Below, piece by piece: positions 47,401 to 59,400 of a stretch of DNA of 64,000 nucleotides (positions are counted from its first letter, which is position 1; every line of letters starts with the position of its first letter). The notes beneath the pieces were generated by a model. It worked only from the letters and a program-made list of their open reading frames with translations. It was not told where the DNA came from and did not search any database. Made by a program: the position numbers and the translations under genes. Source of the stretch: Branchiostoma floridae (Eukaryota > Chordata > Leptocardii > Amphioxiformes > Branchiostomatidae); the NCBI RefSeq assembly GCF_000003815.2, contig NC_049980.1, positions 26,446,508 to 26,510,507 of the forward strand, in the 5' to 3' direction.

Positions 47401-50400
47401 ATAACCAATCACATAAACAACAACACCGAACTTACATTGTTGATTATTGTTGGAACCCTCGTCAGAAATCGTAACAAATTGTAGCCTTTATATACCGAGT
47501 TCACACTGAAGTAACCATGTATTTAATCTTTTGTTCCACTCAGAAGGACATGCAGGAGCTTTACAATTACATTCAGGTCCTTACTGCCCGTGTTCGTGAC
47601 ATTCACCCTGCCTCCTCAGGTGCAGATACGTCCAAAGCGGAGGAGAAGCTGTTCCGGGACCTTTTCCGGAACTACAACAAGTGGATCCGGCCGGTGATGA
47701 ACGTCAGTGACAACGTCACTGTCACGTTTGGCGTGTCCATATCCCAGCTGATAGACGTGGTGAGTATTACTGCATGCCTGTGTGGTGAGTATTACTGTAT
47801 ACATGTGTAGTGAGTATTACTGCATACATGTGTGGTGAGTATTACTGCATACATGTGTGGTGAGTATTACTGCATGCCTGTGTGGTGAGTATTACTGCAT
47901 ACATGTGTGGTGAGTATTACTGCATACATGTGTGGTGAGTATTGCTGCATGCCTGTGTGGTGAGTATTACTGCATACATGTGTGGTGAGTATTACTGCAT
48001 ACATGTGTGGTGAGTATTACTGCATACATGTGTGGTGAGTATTACTGCATACATGTGTGGTGAGTATTACTGCATGCCTGTGTGGTGAGTATTACTGCAT
48101 ACATGTGTGGTGAGTATTACTGCATACATGTGTGGTGAGTATTACTGCATACATGTGTGGTGAGTATTACTGCATGCCTGTGTGGTGAGTATTACTGCAT
48201 ACATGTGTGGTGAGTATTACTGCATACATGTGTGGTGAGTATTACTGCATACCTGTGTGGTGAGTATTACTGCATGCCTGTGTGGTGAGTATTACTGCAT
48301 ACATATGTGGTGAGTATTACTGCATACATGTGTGGTGAGTATTACTGCATACCTGTGTGGTGAGTATTACTGCATACATATGTGGTATCACAGGGTAAAA
48401 ATCATGTGTGAGTATCCCACTGTGTACATATGTATGTGAGTGTCCTCCATATATGTGTGGTGAGTATTACTGCATACATGTGTGGTGAGTATTACTGCCT
48501 AAATGTGTGGTGAGTATTAATGCATACATGTGTGGTGAGTATTACTGCATAAATGTGTGGTGAGTACCACAGGGTATATATAACATGTGTGAGTATCCCA
48601 CTGTGTACATATGTACACAGTGTCCTCCATGCATATGTGGTGAGTATTCCCGCATACATATTTGGTGAGTATTCCAGTGTATACTGGATACCTGTGTGTG
48701 TATCCTCCATACACAGGTGCATTTCTCTACATATGTGGTGAGTACTAGTATACAGGTACATGCACGCTCTGTGCATATCCCAAATACCTACATTTACGTG
48801 ACAAGTAGAAATTATCCAGTTGTGGGATCCCAGATGGTAAACGCTTCAATGATGTTATCTGAGTGTGCAACGTGATGCGATGAAGATGTAAGTTTGAATG
48901 TTTAATATATGTCTAGGGATTGACATTTATACATTTAACTTTATATGCTCGTAGCTTGGGGGATTTTTCACCATCACTAATGGATTTAGGTCTACGTAGG
49001 TCAGGTCTACGTATTGCTATCGAACTGCCTGAATATTCAGAGGAAAGCTTTGTTGATCTTTACACTTTACACTTTTTTTACACATTCTCGAAGTATACAT
49101 AGAGCATCAAAGGACTCTGTGTTCCTGGATTGGTCTAATGCCTTGCGTTTTTCTTGATCAGGTTTTGCAGTAGTCTTAGGAATATAGAGAGAAAGCTTCT
49201 TTAACACTAGGTAACGGATCATTGCATTAGCGTTGAATTATAAGACCGGGTATAACGCCATAAGGTAACATACATATAGGATGATAAGACAGCTGCTGCG
49301 TTCCCTTCTGCATGCTGACCTGGTGACACCACAGATGCGGTACTCTACTTTCCCAGTAAATCCAGATTGTGCCAGGGATGGTCTCGGATCGATCCGGGAT
49401 TACACGTCATCTTTTATCCTAATCCTGCCCGAACACGCCGCGACCCTGTTCATCAAGACGGTCCCATTTTCAAAAGGCTGGATTAAGGTGGTATCTCACT
49501 GCACTTGGGGTCCCGGTGCGGCACTACGGCTTCAAAAGATTACTCAGTCATACTTCTAAGTCATACTTTTACGTATTACGTAATATCTAAGTTATAGATA
49601 CTTGGCGAAAATAACACGACAGTGCCACAGTGAACGAACCCCTCAGTGCCACACCGGTATCCCAAGTGCAGTGAGATACCACCTTTACTGACAAACGTGC
49701 ATCAGTCGTTACCGCTGTGGTGGTTCAAATCGAAGAAAATCAACCCTGACACAAAACTCTTACCTTATTGCAATCTCAACTATTGACGAAAAATGCCAGG
49801 AAGAGTAAGGCGAGGTTCAAATGTGAACATGAAAACGCCTGGAACTAAGACTGTACGTCTAGTAATTCATTTAGTTAATTATTTGTTTATCTATTTGTTT
49901 ATTTGTTCGGCTGAACAAACAGCCAAGGTTGCCCAACTAGCTGTTCGCTATCGGAGCTAACCTACCGGTACATTGGAAGTGAATGGCGATAACTGAAATC
50001 CATCTGAATATCACGCGTTTCTTTAAAAATAGGCGTTTAAATCTGTTACAGGGGACATGTATTCTCTGTGAATAAAACAGGCATTCCCTATAGACGAAGC
50101 TATAGACGAAAATTGTATTCTCTATGATCCTCTATAGATGCACAGATTTCCCACACGAGGAAGGAATCATTCGTTAAAAACAACCTCACACGATGGATAT
50201 TATTTTCATTCCACTCACGACCCGGTTCAAAGGTTTTGTAGAGAGTCTGATGATTCATGCACCTCGGTCCTGGTGCAGGGCTGTCCAATGAATTCGCAAG
50301 GTAAAAATATAACTATGGTTTCGGGCAAATTTTGGAAGCTCGTGAATTGTACATCTTCAAAGCGTTAATCCACAAAATGAGTGAGAATTTACCCTTAATA

Positions 50401-53400
50401 GAAGACATAATGGCAATTTCATTTCAACCCATGAAAGATAGGTCACTTCTGTCGAACAGGTAACGGTACACCTGGTAATCATATAGTACCACATACAGGT
50501 ATTGAAACACGTAAATGACGTAACAATAACGCCCCATTTGTTATATCAGTCATATTCTGATTTAGTCTGAGGGACGAGGCTGAACGTCCTGGAGTACACC
50601 CCCTCTATCTCTGTACGTCATTGCCTGTGAAAGGGAACATCTAAATGTCCCGGTGGGGAGTTCTGTACCTGGCAATAGCTATGTCAGCAAATGCTGCATT
50701 GCATCAAAACTCTGCATGCTGCAATTATACTTGCTGACAGTGCTATCAACAAGTAAAATGCTATCTGATGATCGCCCCAAACCACTTAAGAACACCTTGA
50801 AGCGGCGTCTGTTACAGGTGATAGCGCTAACAGGTTTTAAGAACGTTCGTGCAGCACGTCTGTATTCCGTATAGCGTACCATCATCGCGACAGGGGTAGG
50901 CAATGTGGCAGTAGAAGTCGATCTGCTCATTGAAGGAAACAGTAACTCAAATAGCCTGGAAACTCATGGCTGCTGTCATATTGCTCCTTTGTTGCTGCTT
51001 TGTTTCCACTCGTCAGGCGACCTAGATAACTCTATAGCTATTCATTCGACATGACACCAATAAAAGTGGCGCCTAAAATACAAAGAGCTAAATTGATGCA
51101 GATGTATATCATAACAAGTATCAATATTCTTAAGGTAATGAAATCAGCTGAATATGAATATGTAAACATAAACTACACGAGCTAGATGTATTGTTACTGA
51201 TACTTACATTTTCTTTTTATTCATGACATCGTATATGAATCATAATTTACGGTTACATATGATTGCTAACGAATGTGTATTTTTCCTTTCAGGACGAGAA
51301 GAACCAGATCATGACGACAAACGTCTGGCTCAGGCAGGTCAGTTCAAATGTCTGGAGTCCATTCTAGCTGGTCCCGAGTACATTAATATTGTGAAACAGT
51401 AACCTGTGATATGTTGAATGTGGTATGGTTATGATGAGGTTCATCATCCAAACACACCGGCAGCCACACAGTACAGCACATATTGTTATCTACGGTTATT
51501 GTGCGATACACACACAGGTACACAGGGAAAGAGAGAGGAGGAGAGAAAAATATTCACACAAAAGGGACGGCTGATGAAATAAAAACATGTTTTGTGTGAT
51601 TGCATATTCGGGAGTAGAGCCATTCTGGCGCCTGGCCTCCCACGTGACGCAGCTTGCCATGCATGACTGTGGTTCCCACGCACTACTTACTGCCTATTGA
51701 TATGATGGATGCTCTCTCCTCGCCCAGTCACTGGCGCTCATTATATGAGCCTTTTCCAGGCCTTACAATGAGGCTGGTGACCTAAAACTGTAGGAGGTGA
51801 TGGAGTGGCCACTTCACCAGAACAAAGGAAGTAAAAGATCAGCAGAAATAAGCAGACCTTGCCCGGGACAAAAACTGAGTGGAACTGCTTTTATTAAGTC
51901 GTTGTTACTACCTATATTTAGATGGAACCCTTTTCTACTGGAATGATCGTGGCCACTTCACCAGATCAGCAGAAATAAGCAGGCCTTGCCCGAGACAAAG
52001 ACTAGGGTCTTTGAGTCGAAAAGCTTTTATAAAATCGTTGTCACTACCTGTATCTAGATGGAACCCTTTTCTGCATCTTTTGGTTTGGGGGTTGAATCAA
52101 CTTCGATACATGAATGATCATGGTCGAATGAACCTTGTAGCTCACTGCAACCTCGTAAAGATAATGTCGTAATATCACATCAAATCCATCTTAATTTAAT
52201 GACACACTTAAATTGATACTTTACTAGGGTGCCGTGGTTCCAATCGCCCACTAGAGAAACATTATGAAATTAAGTAAGTCATTGCAACATGAAATCTCAC
52301 GTACACACATATCATGTGCCTAGTGTCTAACTTTTCTGTGGTTTGACCAGGAGTGGAACGATCACAAGCTGCAGTGGAACCCTGAAGACTATGACGGGGT
52401 GACAGTTCTCCGGGTCCCTTCCACCGATCTCTGGCTACCGGACATCGTTCTATACAACAAGTAAGTTCTGATTAAAATCTTGATAGGTAATATTGAGTCA
52501 TCCGAAACACTCAAAACCGAATAACAACTGTAATGGACGCAATGTATGGAAACTTCCAATAAGTAATTAAAATCGAACATGATTACACAACAACTGTAAC
52601 GTTAACGGATACAATGACTATAAACGTACAAAACTATAACGTTAAATGTAAGGACAATTCTAGTTTACTGTAGTTGTTGCATTTCACTTGTAACTCCACA
52701 GTATAGTAATTTCGCTTGTTCTTTTCAATTACGTCTTAGTTTATTGATAAATGCTGGTGCCGTAATGACGACCTTTTGTGGTATTTAATGCCTCAGCTAA
52801 CCATAGCTTACCCGGGAAAGTATGACTTAGGCTGTGCACCTACATTTACTACCAGTTTTTGCATCGATCCAACCTTGCGAAATGCCAACCGTTGCAATAC
52901 AAGGTCCAGTCAGACATTAGGGAGCTTAAGCTTAACAAATGGAAAGAGCAAGACCAATATTCGTTAGTGGCACACATCGGTTACTTCTGGTCTTTCTGTA
53001 GTCCAGCCGAGAAGTAAGATATGTACATATTTAGCCAGCAGAGCTATATACGATAAGGATATTTTGGCAGGTAGTACTTGAAGTTGACAAATCTCGTGAA
53101 GCTCACATCAGGCGTAATGCAGTTTTCTCGAATAATATCTACGCGGAGGGCTTTTTAGCACCCATTAGAGAATTGGGAGATGCGGAAATTCATAACTCGT
53201 CAGAATTTAGATTACTAACCACAAAGAGTTTAGACGTTGGTGGTGCGTATTTTGACATCCTGCATGGTGTTGACGCCTGGAGGTAATCACACAAATGGAT
53301 GTGGCAGACACACTTAGGTGGGAATTGTTATGTTAGATGTGTTGTCAGACTGAGCCCGGCGCGTTCTCCGTATCACCATAAAGATGGGATGTTTGACCGC

Positions 53401-56400
53401 TCCATTGAATGGCTTAGGCAGATTTGACCCGTAGATGTGCCGTGCTGGAGGTTTATTTTGTCGTTAATATTGAGTCAGTCAGACTGAGAGATGAGAGAGA
53501 TTCAGCCGGTACAGCTCTATAATTGTGCTCTGCGTATCTAGGATTACTAAAGTACCACAATGTAACATATATGTAACTCACGTACAGCCGTTACCTCTTG
53601 TTGTTAACCGGATCCACGTTACTGTCGAATAGAACACCAGGCAAGGTTATGTCGAGTTTTAATCACATTTCTTACATTCAAAGTCTGTTAACATATACCC
53701 TGCAACAATCATAAAAACTCTTACTGATATATCAACGTGCATACATGCCGTCTGACTGTACTTGTCAGTGGAGTGATGCATACAAGGTAATACGATTGGC
53801 CATTTCGTCACCATATAAATATGTTGCTACCGTCCAGTTCCAAAATGTGCACGTGTTAGTTCTTCTGCATGATTCCTGTTCTGTACAGTTTTCCTGTTTC
53901 GGCCAGTTTACAACATTTTGCTGTTTGCCGAGGCGACGCTGCGGTTTGACGGGCTGTTACTACCCCCCTCCTCTCTCTCAAAATAGATAGACCTACAGAT
54001 GGAGAGTGAATTCATTTGAACCGTATGTCTGTTTAGACAGCGGCACGTGGGGTATTTTGTAGTCTCCGGCGAAACATCGGAATACTGCCCAGACATCTAC
54101 CTAGACATCACATATGACATGGTCATTAAGCCTCCCATTGTTCTAACAGATGAGCTTCACCGTCCCCTTTAACATAGTTGTCTTAGGTACACAACATTTG
54201 CTTTCTCTGCCGCTCTGCTCTGCCCTCTTCCGCAGGGAAAAGTCGTCATCTTGTATATTTCTCGTATGAATTTATTTCAACCAGAGACAAGATAACTTTG
54301 CATTGATGAGTAACTTCCGAAACTGTCAGTAGTACGTAGGGATGGGTACTGGTACAATGCACCGGTACAACCCGCTACAATTGCTTGTTGGACCGATCCG
54401 ACAAAAGCGGACCTAAAAATCGGTGAACCGGAATTTGGACCGGATTCTGGCGGACAGAGGAACGAGTACACCGCTGACTTGCAGGAGGCTAGGAGGAACG
54501 TGTAAGTACCTCTCAGAATGCTTTGTCACGTTAGTGAGTTCTGTAACTAAATACTGCATTCATTTGCTTCACTGTACTCGTAAGCGTGTGACATATTGAA
54601 CATAACACGGAAAACGGAGTCACGATGTCAAATAGACATTTTCGAAAACAATCGAGGAAAAGTCAACGCCAAACAATTAAGCACCAAACCACGACTTCAT
54701 TCTTTTTCCCTTTGCAACAATGTCTTGATAAAGAATATGAAATATGAGAATAACGGGGACTATGACCTGGCTTCGTAAGTATGAAAGTTGAGAAGTTGGT
54801 AAGCTAAGTTCAACGTACATAATGGCCCTGCCCTAGCTGTTCACTGACGCGCTAATCATTAACTCTGGTTGTGCGCCCCTCGATCCGGGATGTCCAACAG
54901 ATGACAGATGATTAGCATGAATTCGCTTCCCAAATGACCTGTAAGACCCTGCATGTCTTAAAAGACCAGATTGAGATGATACGCTTCCAGGCGTTCCATC
55001 AGATTCATCTTCAATTCATCATCAGCTCCTCCACCGGGCTCCTTGTAAGGGTCAAGTGGAGGGTCAGGCATGGCAATCCAGCCGATCCATCATCAAAGAG
55101 ACCCGGGCGGCCCTGTAGGCTTTGAACTGCCGACACTGTAGCGGCGTGGCACTTTCGTAAACTGTTGCTAATGGCACTGCTTTGAACCCGAAGGAGTTCT
55201 TGGCACTGATCCAGAAGCAACTTTTACAGTAGCAAATCCCTTACCTCTGCATGGTGTCCACAGTGACATGGATGTGTTTGCTGGATAAATACAGATGTAG
55301 ATACAGATACGAAAATACAGGTTTACATTATGCTCTAACATAAGATGTACCAGCCTTCAGTCCAACATCATGTCGTAACCGCGATGGTACAATAAGGACA
55401 ATTGACATTTCGTCGTTATCCAGGCATGTAGGGGCAGTCGTAGAGTATTCGTGGAGCACCTTCATGATTCGTATCTACTACTAAACAGAAAAATGTGCCT
55501 GACATGTCACTGAAGGTTTCAACTAACTAAACCAACTAATCCCCTTTACTCCCAACCGCCTTTCTTCATAAGCAACTCCCTTCTCCCTTGCCAGGTTGCG
55601 TTGCTGATGACCGGACGTACATTACTGTGGATGTGGATGTGGAGATGCAGCACTACGTGTCTGCTGAGAATCTGCAGGTTGTTCAGAACGCCTCTGAGGG
55701 ACATGTTGCGAGTCCTGATGCCTCCCCTTCAATTGCTCGAACCTCTTAGCACCCACGCCACCATCTGACTTTCACCTCCCATCATTTCAGGATTTTCAGA
55801 AGCATGTTGAAACTTGTCCAAAAGTATCGTGGTGGGAAACACAGCAGCCCAATAGACAATACTAGTGTTAATACGGGTAAATTCCCCACGTGTCTCCGCA
55901 CACGTGGTTACACAGCGTTTCCCTAAATGAGACTAAATGTTCTTAGATTCTAGCTATAGTACATAGTTCAACTCCCATATATATGCAGATTGCCATACAT
56001 TGTATTACTAGTATGTATCTGTTACAATTGTCGCACAATAACGTTCGTGTTCTGTGATCATGTGGACCGAAGTCAGGGGATTAATGGACACCATAAAGGA
56101 ATGTTAAAGATAGTCATGCGGCTATTTGCAATTTATGCGAATTTTCTTCAAGAGCAATAGATATGACTAACCATGCAGGATATATTTTAGATACACTAAT
56201 TTTTCTCAAGACGTACGAATTGCTAGTAAGGCATTGTAACGTTTACTTTATCGATGTGTATTGCAATAAATACATGTATATATCATATTATGTACCTACT
56301 TGCTACGGATATGTAATGATTAAAATATAGAATATACTACTTGAAGACATGAACCAGCAGATTTTTTATTATACCTATACTTGTTATCTCACCTGGAAAC

Positions 56401-59400
56401 GAATACTTAAGGTTACTACTAAGGTATTTAGCATGGTATACTTCATGAGTCCAAAGTATGATACCATTGATATTGAAATGTTTGCAGAAAAAATTGTTTC
56501 ACTAAAAAAAAAGAGATGCCCCGAAGCTTGTTACAACATATATCACAGTTGTTTTTACAACCGTTCAGCTACACCTACTAGTTCTAGCATTATTATGGGA
56601 CATGGTGGCAAAACATGCGTAAATAAAAGGTGACGACACTTTGTCTGTAACAGGCTAGTCAATTTTCTAAAACTAGCTTTTTATTTCTTCTAGGTTTAAA
56701 TCTTCCTTGCTATTTGGTATGTAATTTGTATGTAACTTCTGGCAGCGTACCCTTACAGTGCCCTCTGGCGATCCCGGTCAGAGCTACACGTAAGCAACGT
56801 AAGCCAGCATCAATAAGAACGCGATTTCAACAAACCATCATCTGATAGCCCCTACCGCGTCCGTCATTACTCGGTGTTTGCCATATTGATATAGGCAAAA
56901 AGACTCAGTTGTATATTGGAGCTAATCTAGTTATGATCTTTGCTTGTTAGTAATCTAAACTGGATATTGCTTGTGGCCAGTAGTGATCAATGCTCTCTGA
57001 CTGCGGTAATGAACGAGACCACAGAACCGACGGGGTTATTGATCACCATAAATCTCATTTTGCACCGCCTTGTGGGTAGAGAATGTGCGGCCATGATACC
57101 ATCGAGCTGCCGTATTCCCGTTCTGTTCACCTGGTCAGAAGCCATGCTGCAGTATTAATGGCGCTTCTTAATTGCGTTCACTTTTTATCGAAAATCGAAC
57201 GATGTTGCTCTGATCCAGCCACACAAGGTAAAGATTGTCGATACTTTACCGACTCAGTCATTCACGTTCTAAGTAGAAAAGATGTCATGGCTCGAGCCAA
57301 GTGCATCCATGGCAAATCCCCGTACTCTAACTGTGTCTAACGCAGAGCGTGGTACTTGGTGCCCGTGAAAGCAGTATTTACACACTGTAAAGGCACAACT
57401 GGAAAGCCGATTCTAAGTTCTACGTCTCGGTACTCATTATATATCGGAGAGGTCAATATAAGATGACCTTGCCTTGTGTAAACTATGCTCCAATTGTCTT
57501 CTGCACGGTCGATTGGCGTTTACCGGCGTTGATCATTAATCTCCATGTAAATCCGATAAAACAGGAAACAAAAGACTTGCTGTCCTCGTGAAAGATAACC
57601 TGCCTGTTGAAGTCAAATCGTTCCGTTCCGTTTAAAAGACGTACTACAATATAAAGACCAGGTGGTTGTGGAGATAACAATTCACTGTCATGTAATGCCT
57701 GCCAAGGGATTGTATGAGACAAGCCAAGTCGATTCGAACAAAGAGAATCTATGTGCAGATAGAATGATTAATGTGCAGGATGCGCTGTTGAGTCGGATGG
57801 ACTAACAGTGTTTCATCAACTGTGAAACAAGATCCCTTACTTCTTGTGAAGTTTAGAGCCAACACTTCCTGTTGTCGCCTCTGTTATTCAATCCCCCAAT
57901 GCTACATAATCAATACCTCGTATGTAAGGTCTAATAGCGTTTCGCTAAGCTACCTTACCTGGTAATCACTAACAATCCAAGAAACCGTCCGTTCCTACAG
58001 TGATGTCGCAGCAGGAATGGCTGATCAGTGAAGACTATACAGTGAAAAAACACAGTTTGATTGTCGGCAATGGCAGGACAGATCTTTATCGTTCGTAACT
58101 GTTGATATTCTAAAAGAATTCCCACGCGACCAGAATCTGATCTCGACTGCCGTTAAAACCCAGGAAAAATGTCCGGGGCTGAAACGGAAGCTAATTAACT
58201 TACATGCAACAAACACCATTTAGAGAAATGATAATGACCAATTCATAACAAATACGTAGTGATTATTGAAAGCTAACTACATATAACACTAACACCGAAC
58301 TACATTTCAAATCAACTTTATGGTCCTGATACGGTACTTGGATGACTACGGCGTCATTATGCTCTCTAGTCGAACTATTGTTTTAGAAACATGATGATTT
58401 TGGTTTGTCATTTGTCAGCTGTAACGAAACGGTTATTAAACATGCTTGTTGATCCCCCTGTCTTGCAGTGCTGACGGCCAGTTCCAGGTGAAACAACAGA
58501 CCAAGGCAGAGGTCCAGTTCGACGGCATGGTGTTATGGGTCCCTCCCGCCATCTACAAGAGCGCATGCGCCATCGACGTGCGCTACTTCCCGTTCGACAA
58601 GCAGAACTGTAGTATGAAGTTTGGGTCCTGGACGTACGACGGAGCGCAGATCGACATGAAGTTCGGTGCGATGACGTATGACGGCGCGAACCAGAGCTTG
58701 GAGCACCAGATGGAGAGAGAGGAGTGGAGTAACGGGGAGTGGGTGCTGGAGGACGCGCCCGGAGCAAGGAACGTTGTGAAGTACGAGTGCTGTCCGGAGA
58801 AATACATCGATATCACCTACCATCTCATCATCCGCCGCCTGCCGCTCTTCTACACCATCAACCTCATCATCCCGTGCCTTCTCATCTCCTTCCTCACGGT
58901 CCTCGTCTTCTACCTACCTTCCGACTGCGGGGAGAAGATGACGCTCTGCATCTCCGTGCTGCTGTCTCTTACCGTGTTCCTGCTGGTCATCAATGACATC
59001 ATCCCATCAACCTCTCTGGTGGTGCCGCTGATCGGGGAGTATCTGCTCTTCACCATGATTTTTGTGACTTTGTCCATCACCTTGACGGTCTTCGTGCTCA
59101 ACATTCACCACAGGTCACCTAACACTCACAACATGCCTGTCTGGGTCAGGAAAATCTTCATTCAGACCTTGCCCAAACTGCTGTGGATGGAGAGACACGA
59201 GGTCCAAGTATCGGCCTTTGATCCCCTGGACATCTTCCGAGAGATCATACAGCAGGAGATCAGAGAGCAGGAGCTGCGCGAGGTCAGACCGTGCCTGCAC
59301 AAGGTTCCCCCCGGGATCGCCGGTTTGAAACCTCGGCCGAAGAGCATGGACCTGGAGGCCGCGCTTGCCCAGAGGAAGGGCACCCTGGCCATTTCCCGCC

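Larger units (their letters stand above)
41439..47619. other. intron 1 of gene E
   Basis: No exon supported. It holds four tandem arrays and simple repeats (42520-42765, (CT)n at 43008-43034, 43796-44251, 44769-45340), plus a GC-richer unannotated segment at about 46970-47200. Confidence 0.5.
52461..58468. other. intron 4 of gene E
   Basis: 6 kb. It contains the nAChR relict at 54038-54170 and a possible diverged element start at about 54335 (GGATGGGTACTGGTACAATG, resembling hAT-type ends). A 50-codon open segment with an acceptor lies at 55595-55746. Nothing else was recognised. Confidence 0.5.
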
